A DNA stretch of 64,000 nucleotides from Capitulum mitella. Taxonomy: Eukaryota; Arthropoda; Thecostraca; Pollicipedomorpha; Pollicipedidae. A program made the position numbers and the translations under genes. The DNA lies in contig CP099845.1 in the NCBI GenBank assembly GCA_030062745.1, positions 17,400,903-17,464,902 on the forward strand. The letters run 5' to 3'. Positions 22,801 to 35,104 of the stretch are shown piece by piece (the first letter of the stretch is position 1; every line of letters starts with the position of its first letter). The notes under the pieces were generated by a model. That model saw nothing but the letters and a program-made list of their open reading frames with translations, had not been told where the DNA came from and ran no database searches.

Positions 22801-25800
22801 ACCTTGGCCTTTGACCCTTTTACCTTAGGTGAAAACAGACCTGGAATTCGTAATCCCTGGATGCTATAGGATCTAGAAACGTGTTTTCGTCGAAATATGG
22901 TTAAACGAAATGGTTACGGGCCATGGTTAAAAACGTGTTATAGAGGGCCTTGGTATAGAGGGCAGTACTACCGGGGGCACAAGCCCCCTCCCATTCTGAG
23001 CACCTGGGGCGGTTTCCAAAAGAAGGGAACGTACGTTACATTGTTTATGTGCTGAAATTCCATGTTTTTTTTCCGGGAAGCCTTTTCACCATAGAAACAG
23101 TATTAGTTGGTAAAATAATGACATAAAATCCTGAAGTGCATTTTCCCAAATTTATCTCCATGAACATATGGCAATGGTGTCCGGGAAAATCAAACACCAC
23201 TCCGCTGGACATGTACTGAGCCATTCAAACAGAACTGACTCATGAAAAGACCTGGGCTGGTCCCTCCCCGGGTGCGTCATGGGCGCGGCGCATTGTGGTG
23301 ACTGGCGGAGGGGATGGGAACGGTGGAGAGGTGTCAGTTGCATCCTGCGCAAATGCTGTGTTGGCAATAACCGACATTGACGTGTCCTCAACCTTTAAGA
23401 CTATCGGCAACGATCGATGTTGACGTTCCCTCAGCCTCGAGCCGGGAGTCATGGGTCTCCAGACTCCAGCCCGGATGCTGGAGGGCCATAAAGACAGTGG
23501 CGTTCGCTGTAGACATCAGTATCAGCAGGCATCAGCAGGAACGCAGCCATGATTTGCGTGAGGCGGGTGGTCTTTATCACATGGTACACCTGAAGATTCT
23601 GAATACAAAGGTATATTATTTTTTATTTAAAAAATATAATATATCAAAGACATCATGTGTAATAATGGCCGATTTCCGGAGATATCTGGCCATTTGGGAG
23701 GGTCAGTTGGTCCCTCTGATTGCCCTCAAGCTACGCTATCGGACATCAGTAACCATAGACCTCAGTACTGTTAGCCTGCCCGTCACGAACGAAACAGGCT
23801 GCCACCACTGGCGATATATGCCAGCTGCTCATTCGCCGTCGACTTGAATTTACAAGCAAGGCACTAACCATTCGACCCGAACAGCCTGAATGTGCGAAAC
23901 GTAATGGATGGTCTGGCATTGGTGTCGCTGTGCCACACACTCACGTAGCTCTCACGTACGCTGGAGCATTGGAAATGTTGTTGCCATACAGCTCGTACCT
24001 CATGAACATTATCATTACGAATTATGTTGCATTAGGTAGCTTCGATGACCTGAATCGCCCCAGGGAATGAAAAAAAAACAGTCAGTGTGGGCCCATTCTG
24101 CGCACGTCTAGTCAAGAAGTCGCTGACAGCCAGTAAAACTATTTCGACGTGGTAGTCATATTTCTTGTCTTAAATAATGAACATATATACATGTATCTCG
24201 CGACTGATGACGACTTTCGGCATCTGCTCTTGGACTTCTGCGGAATCTGAACGGAATGCTTTGATGAAGGGGATGGTGCTACGGGTGCGGCGACCCATCC
24301 CCGGACCCCGCCGCAGTCTCGATGTGGTGCTTCACTGGTCACGGTCACAGGTCACCGACTGGCTCCCGGGCCAGCCCTGGCATCGCCAGCCAGCCCTGGG
24401 CCGCATTCTTTGTTGTTATTTATTGGTGTTTCTGGGCGCGCCAACTACTGAGGACAGTCGCATTCGCCACGCCATCGTCCGTAATGGCGACATGGTGCTA
24501 ACGTTTTGGCATCGAAGGCTACTGGTTCCGTTACTTTCGTCGCATTTCCACTAATTTTCTGTAAGCGGTTGCATTTGATGGAAGTCAGCGTCTCAGGGAA
24601 GGCAACGTCTGAAGAAGATAGTCGACGTGACCTTGGAATTGCCAGGGGTGTGCAGCACCGGGGCCAGACGCCGCTCCAGTGATCCTGTTGGATCAGGATG
24701 TCGGAAACGCTGCTCCAGTGATCCTGTTGGATTAGAATGTCGGAAACTGTGCGCCAGTGGAATGTTTGACGTTTTAGCCGGTTCGATTGTGTCCCTGCTT
24801 CCTGTGGCGCAGGTCCAGCGGGAACCGGTACCAAAATGGAAAACGGACTCGGATACTTATGAACAGGTTCTGCTAACAGGGGACGCGGTTCTAACACCCG
24901 CAGCGGCTGATACCAGCTCCGAAAATTCACTCTCAGAACACGTTCTCTTCATTCCGAACAGCCGGCTGCCACGAAGTGACTGAAACCGCTGCTGACTTCC
25001 CACCATATGTCAAGTCAGGAGCCAATTTGATGGCCTGTCTTTACGATAAACACTCCGAATTGGATGTTGTAAAACATGTTATCTTGTTATCCAAAAGTTC
25101 AAACCAATCTAGCAGATACCTGACGGGTCCCTGGGCACCGCAATCCATCGCTGTGCTAATTGGGACTCTAACTCTCACCGCACCGATGGATGACACTCAT
25201 TTAATAACAGGGTGCTTTGGTGGCACTCCGGGAATTACTCGCACTGGCGGGGATTATATTTTCCCCTCACTCTCCTGATCTATTCAACGGTTGCGACAAA
25301 ATTTTGTGAAAAGGAAACCTGTAGAATGATCTTACAGCTCTCCGAAGCTGAATTACCCAGTATGAAAAGTTGTGAAATGTCGAACCGGTAGGGCTCTTTC
25401 CAAATTTATTGAACTGATTACAGCCAAATTCTGTAATGCGAGGTGGACCTAAGTCAAGCGAAACGAGATCGAGCAGCATTAACATTAAACAATGTTATCC
25501 TTTTGTCAAAATCAAGGGTAGCACAGTCTGGTTGGTTGTTGGTAGGCAGGCTACCCCTATATATTCGTAAGTCAAGCGACGTGCTTAGGTGACCAGAAGT
25601 CATCCGAGGTCACCCGAGGTCAGCAAAGTGCATTCTAACGAAATGCAGAGTTCTTTCGGGTAGATCTGGAAAAAGGGAATGTTGCGTTTCGGCTAATGGA
25701 CTGTGGATGACCAACCTAACCCAGCTTTCCTATGTTTCGACGCACCTGCATTCATCATGCAATCGAGGTCCCCACCACATTTCTGTATGACCCGTTTACA

Positions 25801-26399
25801 AGACGCTGCACTTTCAATACCTGACCTTGGTTGACCTCGATTGGCCTAACCTAGGTCACTTATGGCTTTGCACTCAGTCAGTAGAATCACTCCCAACAAA
25901 GCTCTGTGGAGACCGCATGATTAAATCTGCATGAAAAGAACAGAATGCTTATGTTCACCATTTAATTTTGGTTGACCTCGATTAACCTGGCCCCGGCTGC
26001 CTGCGCCACTTTGCTGCTAATTTACGACAAGGGCCAACTCTTCACAATGTTTTGTAGCTGGATATCAGGCAGAGCATATTTCATAGGCAACGCGATGCCA
26101 GACCTACGGCCCAGCACGCTTACGGCCGTCCGCCGCCGCCGAAAGATCGGCCTCTCGACTGGCTTCTCGACTTTGTCGGACTGTCGGGAAAACTTTAAAA
26201 TTTCAGACAGCATGAGATGCGCTAGGAGCTTAGCACGAAGTAGACAAAATGCGCAAAATGAAATGCACGAAATGCACGAAATGCTTTTTCTTCCACAATG
26301 CACTTTAGCGTTGTTACGGCTAAAGTCATGCCTGAAAAGAAACAGAGGAATGAACAGTCTTTACCACTTTACCGCCAGTAAATACGGCGAAAACAGTTC
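22801..26399. other. No gene recognised
   Basis: Mixed sequence. A 39-bp unit is duplicated at about 24675-24752 (core AGTGATCCTGTTGGAT). AGGTCA-type words cluster at 25590-25625. A possible tRNA-like fragment lies on the - strand at about 23835-23895. Open frames up to 176 codons occur without recognisable domains. Confidence 0.4.
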
Positions 26400-28189
26400 T
26401 CAGACCCTCCAAAACTTCCCGCCTCCTCTTCTGCCACGTCACGGGGCGGCGAGGCGTGACCTCTGCCGGGTCGAGGTCGTTGAACTCGGCCAGTCGGCCT
26501 GACGGTCTCCGGGACGTCGGGCGCTCGGGGGGAGGGGGTGGGGCCGTTCCGGGGCGCAGCTCGAGGCTCAGGTACGAACTAGGCGCCGGTACAGCTGACA
26601 CATCGCGGCCGCTGCCCGCCGCCGCCCGGTATGTGAGGAGGTTCGCGTTTTTGCGGCGTCCGCTCAGTCCGGTCGCGACCAGCGACGAGACGCGCACGGA
26701 AACGGGCCAACCCCCAACTGCCCGCAACAGAACCCGGTCGGCGCCGGACGACGTTCAGTCACGTGCTTAGGGCACACATGGGCGCGCCTCGTCGTCAGCG
26801 AGGAATGTGCATAGTCACGGAGCCGACAGCCCGGCCTGCGGCATCGGAAAGGAGCCGAGGCCCAGGAGAAGTTGAATCGGTATATTTCTATGTCCATGCC
26901 CATTGCCCAGCCGGCGGCCGGGGTTACCTCCGTCTGCGCCGTGCGCGTCGCTAATGCATTCCGGGACCGGTTTTACTGTCGGTCGGCGGCGGCGGCGGCG
27001 GCGGCGGCGACCGGACAGCGCGGCCCCGCTCAGTCGCTTCTGTCGGCCGTACAGCGGCCGACGCGCCGTGCACCTGACGGTGACCAGTGCGTGCTGAGGG
27101 GGAGGCAGGGGAGTGTCAGCGTTAGTCTGCCCTGTGAGTGCGACGTGCTAGCATTGTGCCGCCGGGGCCGGCCGGGCGAGTTCAGGTGTCACGATGATGT
27201 GCACGATCGCTAGAACGTTCGAGGAATCCCGATCTCCGGCTGCCAGCGTTCCGTCGCTGGACGACAAACGCCGCCGCCGGGTCGCGAACGACTGCCGCTT
27301 CCCGCCAGAGTACCGTTTTCCCTGTCTCCCGCTCCGCTTCACTGCCCTGCACCCGGGTGACGGCACAGGCGGGGCACCGGCCCCTGAACACACCAACCCC
27401 GTCTGGGTGGCCGGCTCGTGAGGACTCCGCTCCCCCGTGTCAGGGACCGATCCCAGAAGACAGAACGGCCCCTTGTCTCGGGACAGGTCCGTGGGGTCGT
27501 TCCCTCCGCGCCCCAGGTGCCCTGTTCCTCGCGCGGTGCGTGACGTGGGGTCTGACGGCTGCGCGCCAGGACCGCAGCCCGGGCCGGCCACAGGAACGTC
27601 CGGCCGTGCTCCGGACTCGAGGGCCCGTAACGAGGCGTAGTTACCGGGCGGGGCGGACGGCGCCCTGCACCGCCTGCGCGCCGTCCGCCGCCGCCCGTGC
27701 CGTCTTGTTTCCTGAGCGTGCACACTCAGTGCACAACGTCGGCTCGCGCGCGGCCCGTGCCGCTGCCGGCCCTGTGCCTGGTCCCTGCTCGGGAGCGGCC
27801 GCAGCCTGCATCTGACCGGCCTGCCGGGCAGTGAGCCGGCCGCCGCGCGGGATCGAACGGTAGTCGCCAGATTCGTCGCACTAGCGAACTGTCGCCGGCC
27901 GTCGCCGGAGGCCGGGCTGCGTTGCGTCGTCCGTTTCCGGCCGGCGGCTGGCCGGCTTGAACACCTGTTTGGTGTCTCGGCCACCAGGTGGCGGCAGAAC
28001 CGGCTCCGCGACGTCACTGGACGGGCGTGAAAGTGGGCTCCTCGGCTGAGCCAGGGCCACCGGCCCGGCACAGGCGACCCGCCCCGCCCCGCCGGCGGCT
28101 TCCACTCACTCCAGCCGCCGAGTCGCCCGCTCTGCCACCGACACAGGCACGGCTCTGTGTGACGCAGAGGAAGACTGGCCGGGAGACTG
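26400..28189. promoter_or_regulatory. Extended GC/CpG-rich region
   Basis: CpG density rises sharply here and stays high. A (GGC)n run lies at about 26985-27010. CTCAG|GTACGA at 26571/26572 is an acceptable splice donor. It may be a CpG island belonging to an upstream leader exon, but no transcript can be proven. Long open frames on both strands reflect rarity of stop codons and have no recognisable domains. Confidence 0.35.
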
Positions 28190-28450
28190 TTTTGTCCTAC
28201 TGGGAACCCGGGTCTGTCATACCGTGAGAGTTGGTCTGTTTGCCAGTGGGAAACGGTCCGTTTGAACGGGGGACTGACCTTGCTGCCCGGGAGGACGTGC
28301 CTATCTGACCGTGAGGACCTGTTTGACCGGGAGGAATGGCTTGTTGGACCATGAGAACGAATCCGTTTGATCGGGGCACTGATCATTCTGGCCGTGAGAA
28401 CGGGTCTCTCTGAGTGCGAGGACGGGTCTGTTTGACCGAGGACCTGGGTC
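28190..28450. repeat. Degenerate minisatellite, about 30-bp unit
   Basis: GTCTGTTTGACCGNGAGGAC-like units recur about eight times with considerable divergence. Confidence 0.65.
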
Positions 28451-28815
28451 CGCCTGCGTCACTCGAGATCGGGCCCATTCCACTGGAAGGTGGCTTTGTT
28501 AACCAAGCGTATATAAGCATCCGCAGAATGGAATCGACCAGTCCGCAGTTTTGCAGTTTCCTGGCCCGTTCAGGCCTGTTCGAGTTGCATTGATGTGCTA
28601 ATGGGTGTAGCAGCCCAGAGGGTAGAGATGGCGGTGTCCCTAACAATCTTGGTTAATTTGACATAGGCCCTGTGATGTGGCATGGAAAGAAGCAGACTAG
28701 AAATTTTTCAACCAGCCGTAAAAACACTCGCTCACCCGTTGGCCACTGATATAATATTTCTGAACTTGTTCTCCGACTGCAGCAAGAATCAGTGGCTGCT
28801 GGATCTACGCACAAG

Positions 28816-29287
28816 GGCGTCAATTTGTATTCTTTTGAGAGGGCCTTGGCCCACCCGAACGTTGGTCTGGGCCTCTCGGATGATGGTTTGGGCCCCTTTT
28901 TCCGTTGTTTCCGGTTTTTCCGGTTTTTATTTTCTGCCGGTTTTTAAGGGAAATGGACAAAAATAACGAGAAAACGGCAGCAAACTACAAGAGATACACA
29001 GAAAATATGGAATAAGACATAAACTGGAACACATACTTTTCTATCTATCTTCTATCTATCTTTATACACACACACACATATATATATATATATGTGGTAT
29101 GTATACATATCCACCTATATTCGTGGGATACACGCAATTTTTATTTCAAAATCAGTAACAAAAACTTACAAATTTCTATTAATCAGAATAAAGTGGGCTA
29201 AATCCGTTAAGAAGCCCATATTTGGGGGGAGATTCGGTTGTCGGGCCCTCGGCTAGGCCCACCCAATCAATTACAGAAATTGGCGCC
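28816..29287 (+). mobile_element. ~430-470-bp dispersed repeat with short TIRs (copy 1)
   Basis: It begins GGCGTCAATTTGTATT and ends AGAAATTGGCGCC, which are inverted versions of one another apart from a few bases. It contains (CTAT)n, (CA)n and (TA)n tracts at about 29040-29095. It shares order and sequence with 30389-30792 (same orientation) and 6010-6350 (inverted, truncated), for example TGGGCTAAATCCGTTRAGAA. It has no coding capacity and no clear target duplication. Confidence 0.75.
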
Positions 29288-30388
29288 TCTGTCGACACAC
29301 TCCCTTGCCCATCCGATTCTACGACCCCTGCTCGTCGTTCCAGCTCAGCCGTTGCGTATGGAGCCCGTATGAGGTGCCATTATCCGCGGGTTCCCCGTAT
29401 TGGCGGCCGCGCAAATAGGGTGACGTCATGTGTCCGTGCAGGCGTGCAGGCATCAGGATATGGCGCAGCAGATTCAATATGGCTGGGGAAATTAGGTGGA
29501 TTGGTCCGCCTGGACCCGGCCTGGCAGGTTGCGCAGCGACACGAATTTGAACTGTGAGACAGGTGTGACGGCCTAGCCGCGGGGCACCCATCTCCATATG
29601 TCGCCGACAGACGCCGTTCAGACGCCGTCCCGAACCGGGTCCTCCCCCAGCCACGTCCTCCTCCGGCGAGGGAGGGGACGTACTGGGTCCCCCAGCTGCG
29701 TCCTCCGCGGCTGGAGGAGGGCGGGCCGCGAGGGGAGATTCTCGAGGGCCATCATTGAACGTTTGGCGGCACAGGCTGCTGCGGTTGGCCTGTCGGACGC
29801 GAACCACGCGGCCAGATTTCCCTGACCCGGTCCTGTCGTCCCTGTCGTCGGTCTGCCGTGAGTGGCGTCTGTCGGTCTGCCGTGAGTGGCGTCTGTCGTG
29901 CGCCAGAGTCGGCCAGACGGCCGCGTCTCGCTCTCTTGAGGCCTCCGCGCCGGTTTTCTCCAGCTCGGGAGGCGCGCATTGTCGTCTTTTCTGCCGACTC
30001 ACCGTTTACGGCCGGTCGCCAGATCGCAGAGGTCACCTGACGTCCTGGGGCCCAAGCAGGTGCAAAGCCTGTATCTGACCCATCTGACCCTCAGTCAGGA
30101 GCATAGCCAAGATTGTCCAAGCGATTACATCAAACCTATGACCCAGCAGTCGTTATGGCATTACGTTAAGAAATTTACCGGCTATTTCGAATTCCATCAC
30201 GTTTTCAATGGAGAGCAAAGAGCCCGGCCGTCCTTTGGCTCGCCCTCGGGTCCAGCCATGGACGTTGCTGCTCGGTGTTCGTCGGCATAGTCTGTGTGGT
30301 GTGTGCCGAGGAAGCACAGAACGTTTGTTCGGGCAGCAGTCTGGCTGGACTGTGGTGATGGCAACTGTATGCCTAGTCAGTAGAGTCA
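29288..30388. other. GC-rich, no gene recognised
   Basis: Two adjacent copies of a short unit (GTCGGTCTGCCGTGAGTGGC) lie at 29848-29890. A 227-codon - strand frame at 29319-30002 has no recognisable domain. Confidence 0.4.
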
Positions 30389-30792
30389 GGGGTGTCGATT
30401 TGTATTTTTTTAGGGCCCTAGCCAACCCAATGTTGATTTGCCCCCCCCCCCCGATGTTGGTTTGGGCTTTCCCAGTATTTTCTTCCGGCTTTGTAAGGTA
30501 AATGAGTAATAAGGACGAAAAGAACGGCCGCAGCAGATAAGAGACAGGCAGAAATTAAAGAATAAACTCTAAAGAAGTGTATCTATTTATCTTCTGTCTA
30601 TCTCTATAAACCTATATATACGGGGATAAACGCAAATTGTTGTTTGATAAATAGTAACAAAAAAAAAACTTAAAAGTATCCGTTGGTCAAAATATGGGCT
30701 AAATCCGTTGAGAAACGCACATTTGGGGGGAGATTAGGTTGTCGTGCCCTCGGCTCGCCCTCTCCCAATTATTTACAGAAATCGACACGCCT
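30389..30792 (+). mobile_element. ~400-bp dispersed repeat with short TIRs (copy 2)
   Basis: GGTGTCGATTTGTATTT at the left and ACAGAAATCGACACGCC at the right form terminal inverted repeats. The interior matches copy 1 at 28816-29287 in the same orientation. A C-run lies at about 30439-30453. Confidence 0.75.
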
Positions 30793-30949
30793 TGGTGGAG
30801 CTGACCATCGTTAGCTGAGCTCAGGGGCCTACCCGGGTTGGTGACAGTTGGCCCAGCTCCTACGTTTTTTTGTTTAACCAGTTTGCGTCCTGAAAGTGAT
30901 CTCAGCGAAGCGTCTACGGCACGCTCTGTACACCCGGTCAGCCTTCCAC

Positions 30950-31431
30950 TCTTCCATCTGGCCGGCCCTCTCGCGATGTCCCGTGCTCTGCCCTTCGCGA
31001 CGATGTCCCGTTTCCTCCCTCCACTCCCCCCCCCCCCGATGCGAGTCGGTGGCCGCTCCCGACCGACCCTAGTTAAATGCCGTTCAGTGTCGGTGACGGC
31101 CGCTGGCGGCGCTAGTGTGGCCGGAGTAACGAACTGGCGGCGCGGCGCCAAGGCCGAACGCGGCCGGCGGCGCGGCGCGCCGACCGCCCGCTTTGTGCGG
31201 CGTCCCTGACCAAGCAGCGCTCCTCCCCAGCTCGAGCGGCGGCCGCGGCGGCAGCGGCAGCGGCAGCGGCCGCGGCGGCAGTGCTCGTGCGGTGCCCGCG
31301 CCCGGCTGACGTCACTGGGGCGCGGCCTGACTCACGAACCGTACCTGCCGCTGGTGCGCCGCGGCGAGCGGACTCAGAGCACTCGCGCCCAGTGTTGTGC
31401 GGTGGTGAACCGGTGAACCGTGCCAGTCACG
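30950..31431 (+). promoter_or_regulatory. CpG-rich 5' region of numb
   Basis: CpG- and GC-dense sequence directly upstream of the first numb coding exon, with GCGGCA-type simple repeats at 31236-31280 and a consensus CRE/ATF site TGACGTCA at 31307-31314. No TATA box is apparent. It probably contains the promoter and 5' untranslated leader, but the start site cannot be placed from sequence alone. Confidence 0.5.
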
Positions 31432-31479
31432 ATGGGTGCTCAGGCATCGCACGAACCGCTGGAGCAGAGCGTGGCGCGG
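31432..31479 (+). CDS. numb: numb, first coding exon (myristoylated N-terminus)
   Basis: Sixteen codons, MGAQASHEPLEQSVAR, ending phase 0 at CGCGG|GTAAGT, a near-perfect donor. The insect long Numb isoform starts Met-Gly and carries HEPLE at nearly the same place. Gly2 followed by Ser at position 6 fits the N-myristoylation consensus, consistent with Numb's attachment to the plasma membrane. The ATG has A at -3 and G at +4, a strong initiation context. An upstream in-frame GTG at 31420 is not needed. Numb is an endocytic adaptor that antagonises Notch and is segregated to one daughter in asymmetric divisions. The phase matches the acceptor at 59090 and the candidate cassette exon at 42156. 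Identification of this short exon rests on peptide similarity, phase and position upstream of unmistakable Numb exons. Confidence 0.82.
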
Positions 31480-32371
31480 GTAAGTAGTCAGCGGCGACGC
31501 AGCGTCTGCCGCTCCGTCGGCGGCGGCAGCGCGCCGATCCCAGCCCCGTTCACTGTTCGTCGTCAGATGTCCGTCCAAATGCCACCCCGTACAAGTGTCT
31601 CCGACTGTATCGGCGCTCGTCTGGATGTGGGGCTTCCGGCGAAATGGAGCGTTGTCACCTGTGAACAGCTGAATGGCTGCCAGCAGCCTCGGCTTTCACT
31701 GTCAACAGGGCGGCGTCCTCAGTAACTGACGGCTTTCACGTGTTCCAGATCATTCTTGTGTACATTGTTTTTCGCTGTGTCCCTGCTTTTAAGCCCAGTG
31801 TGCGCAACAGCTCATTGCCAATGTGGCATAAGACATAACACCAGAGGCACAGCGGGCGGGGGGGAGGGGGCGGGCCCGGACCCCCTTAGGCCTGCATTTT
31901 TTGTGAAAATCATTGCACATCGTCTTCCCGGCAGGTGGTTTTCGTATGATTTCAGTTCACACTGAGCTCCGCTCCCCCTCTCCCTTAGGAAAATTTTGGC
32001 TGCGACCCTGCATGACACAGCCTATGCTCGTCGTACCGACACCAGACGTAGAATCTGATCACCGTGAACATAAAATTATCTCCATCATCCATGTATTGGA
32101 CCCTTGCAAATGTTTTGGTTGTGTTTATGATTGTGCGAGTGTCCCTGTGATTTTAAGGAGAACTGATGTGCAGAATTTTTACGTTCTGTGCTGTCCCACA
32201 AATGTGTTGTTTTACTGCTGAAGACTCCCGCGTTAAATGTTCACGATGATTGTGGTCCACTCAGCTGTACAACCTGACCATTAGATATGCATCTTCGCAT
32301 TGTTGCTGTAGGGTGAAACAAACGTTCCAGTTTCTGTCCTGGTCCAGCTTCAGGCTACGTCCCTGGGAAAT

Positions 32372-32888
32372 AGGGACGTAGCCAGGGGTGACCATGGGGG
32401 TCGTGTTCCCCCTGGGCCAAGTGGTCTACAGTAAATATTTAGCGATTTCTCAGGAATATGTAATCGTGACCATGTATGTCTCCTGCAAAAACAAAAATGT
32501 ATCTTTTCTTGCACGTTAAACATGGTCAATTCCACAAAATTTCTGTTTTTTTCCTAAACATTCTGTCATATGCAGGCACGTAACCAGGATTTCCGTCATT
32601 GGTGAAGGGGCAAATGTCAAATTTTTCAATATGCGACGGACATATTACGGGAGTTATGGGGAAAACGGCAGTGCTGTGCAATTGACCTCGTATTTAATTC
32701 ACAGGAAAAAAGATAATCACTATTCTGTATTCCCGCGAAATCGCTAAATGTCTAATGTAGTCTGCTCGGCTGAGGGGAGGGCATGGCCCCCATGGCCCTC
32801 TTGGCTACGTCCCTGGTCATATTCCAGTGGCATACGACAAAAATTTGACATTTGCCCTCCCCTTAGGAAATTCCTTGTTACGTGCCCG
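32372..32888 (+). mobile_element. hAT-like MITE interrupted by a related MITE
   Basis: The left part (from AGGGACGTAGCCAGG, 32373) follows the MITE at 11467-11736 base for base in order (GGGCCAAGTGGTCTACAGTA, TTTAGCGATTT). It stops at 32572 and resumes at 32816-32888 (CCAGTGGCATACGACAAAAA ... TTACGTGCCCG). Removing the insert leaves about 266 bases, the size of the intact copy. Confidence 0.82.
32573..32815 (-). mobile_element. hAT-like MITE, nested insertion
   Basis: The ends CAGGCACGTAACCAGG and TTGGCTACGTCCCTG are terminal inverted repeats. The flanks GTCATATG (32565-32572) and GTCATATT (32816-32823) form an 8-bp target duplication with one mismatch. The 243-bp copy is inverted relative to its host element. 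Confidence 0.85.
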
Positions 32889-33568
32889 GTGGGGAACTGC
32901 TCTATTTCGTATTGTTTCCATTTAGCGGTGTGTCGGACTAGGCGTGCAGCGCAGGCTGCCTGTTAGACTGAGAGGGGGAAAAGTTCCGCGACAGTGACGT
33001 AGTTTCGGGATGTCCGGCAAGATGTCGTTTGGTTTCTTTCCGCGTAACATCATGATGCGTTGTGTTCCATTCCGCTATATTGGATGGAGGAGCTTTGCGC
33101 CTGTGCCCGCTGCCTCCGTTCTGTGGGCGCCTGTTTTCAGGAGGCGTAGCCTTCTACAGTTTCCATCAGCTTTATGTGATCTCAGTGCAATCGTGCAGTC
33201 ATGTGGTTGGTGACTTCCATACGGCTGGCTAGGTCCACAGTTCGGAATGAGATGGACGGCACACGTGCGATGCTACCGTCCTGCCTCGGGCCCGGGCACA
33301 GAGTCATGCATCAGGTGCTTAAAAGAAAAGAGGGCTGCTCGCCTAGCGTGCATCCGGTCAGGCTTACATAACGCCGACGTTTCATGAAAAGAGTGGCCGA
33401 TGCGATCTCGCATTCTAAAACCTGAGCAGTGCGGCGTGAAGAAAGCAGCACAATCCTTCCCGTTCGCATCACAGAAATAGAAGAACATCTGCTGACATAT
33501 GGTTGTATTTACGTTGGGTTCTTATGTTATGCGCCTTTTTTCATAACATGGAAGTCTGGCAAACTTAG

Positions 33569-34793
33569 TTAACCCACATACGACCGTCGGTCCGTTACGA
33601 TCATGCGCGACTGGGGGGGGGGGGCTGTTGGCCGCCCCCCCCCTCTAAGTCGCGAACAGTTGGTCGCACAATAAAAATAAACACACCGTTGGAAAGCTTG
33701 TAACGAGTAAAGCTCGAAATTGGGCTCATTTTTAGTTTTAGATAATATGTAAGCAATTTACGCCCTATATATATTTTCTCATAGCGGACTGCATGAGACC
33801 GAGAAATGGCCTGAATCTCAAGGGCTGTGACTAATAACGCATAAATAAAGGCACCAGCGCACAAGTAAAGGTCCTCAAATGCCGATACACATCTTATTCC
33901 TCGGATTTATGAAATATATACGCCGAAACGTCAAGTTAAAGACACGGAAATTCTCGCGCCGGCTGTCGGCGTGCGCCGCAACCGTATGCAGTCACAAATT
34001 GACGGAAACTAATTTTAGCTTTCCTGTATTTTCGCGAAAAAAGCCTATCCATGTAAATTTTATTGATCTTACTGGTTCTTGTGATGGTTTTCTATGCTCA
34101 AATTTTGGGAAAATTCATTAGTTACCAATCTACACAATTGGCGGAGCTTTATTCGCGAGAGCCTGTTTATTTCCAAACTATGCAATTTTTTAAAACTTTT
34201 TGAGGTTCCTGGTATTACTCCCGTCTGTGCAAGCTAGTTCTGCCATTTTCTACCCATTCTGAGTAATTCATCACCGATTTTGACGGTGGTACATTTTGGC
34301 TCACTACAGTTATTCGTGACCTGACCTCAGGTCAATGGCTGGAAGTCATTTATACTTTGCCCAATGACGGTAACTAGATGTCTGCTTCACCCCACACTAA
34401 AAATGTTGTGAAATATTCCGTCAATTTCCGAAAAAACGACGACATGTCATAAAAATGGGCTTGACCTTAGGTCAATGACCCGGAAAATTCCGAAAAATCT
34501 CAGGTAAGAGATTTGTTGCATCTATCAGGATCACTAATCCCTGAAAGTATTATTGAGATATCTTGCATTCCGAAAAAGTTGCAGGGCGCTAAGTTTTCTT
34601 GGACATAGGTCTGTTTGACCTGACCTGGGTCAGCCACCTGACCTGACCTGAGATCAAAATTTTGACACAAGATGTAAAAATGATGAAGCAAAAGGTACAC
34701 AAAGTTTCGTGACTCTGTGTTTGTTCGTTTTCTCGCAATCCCAGAAAAACCTCAGGGGGGTTGTCAACAGCCCCCCAGTCGGGGGCGGGTTAA
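33569..34793. mobile_element. TTAA-bounded non-autonomous element of a second family
   Basis: TTAA at 33569-33572 is followed by CCCACATACGACCG. TTAA at 34790-34793 is preceded by GTCGGGGGCGGG. Just inside, GACTGGGGG...CCCCCC and GGGGGG...CCCCCCAGTC form an inverted pair, as in the piggyBac-like copies. The length is about 1.22 kb with CCC...GGG termini and no transposase frame. Interior sequence differs from copies A-C, apart from TGACCTGACCTCAGGTCA-type words. Confidence 0.6.
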
Positions 34794-35104
34794 TGTTTTG
34801 GGAGCCATTTCGGTGATGCCATAGCTTGTGAAGGCCCTTTTCTTAATGTCCCGCCTCCGTTAAAACGCGGTCTTAAACTCTTAAACTTAAAGCCCAGGGA
34901 ACAGGCGCGCATAACAAGACATTTTCCAGGCGCTGTTCTTACGTTCAGGTCGTTCGTTGCTGTAGCACTAACCGTAGATCAGCCCTCAGATCGTCAGTAA
35001 CAGCAACTCTAATGAGCATATTTTTCAGCGGCGGCTTACGATTGGTTCGGGGGGTAGGCAAACCGGAGGCATTCAGCCTTCCCACGGCCTCATTGCCTCG
35101 GTGA

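Noticed and set aside
27148..28386. 412-codon - strand open frame
   Set aside because: It lies in a CpG-dense region and partly in a minisatellite. Composition is Arg/Pro/Ser/Gly-rich with no domain, and other frames over the same bases are also open. It is best explained by stop-codon scarcity.
31420..31431. Upstream in-frame GTG start for numb
   Set aside because: The ATG at 31432 has strong context and gives the Met-Gly myristoylation start expected for Numb.
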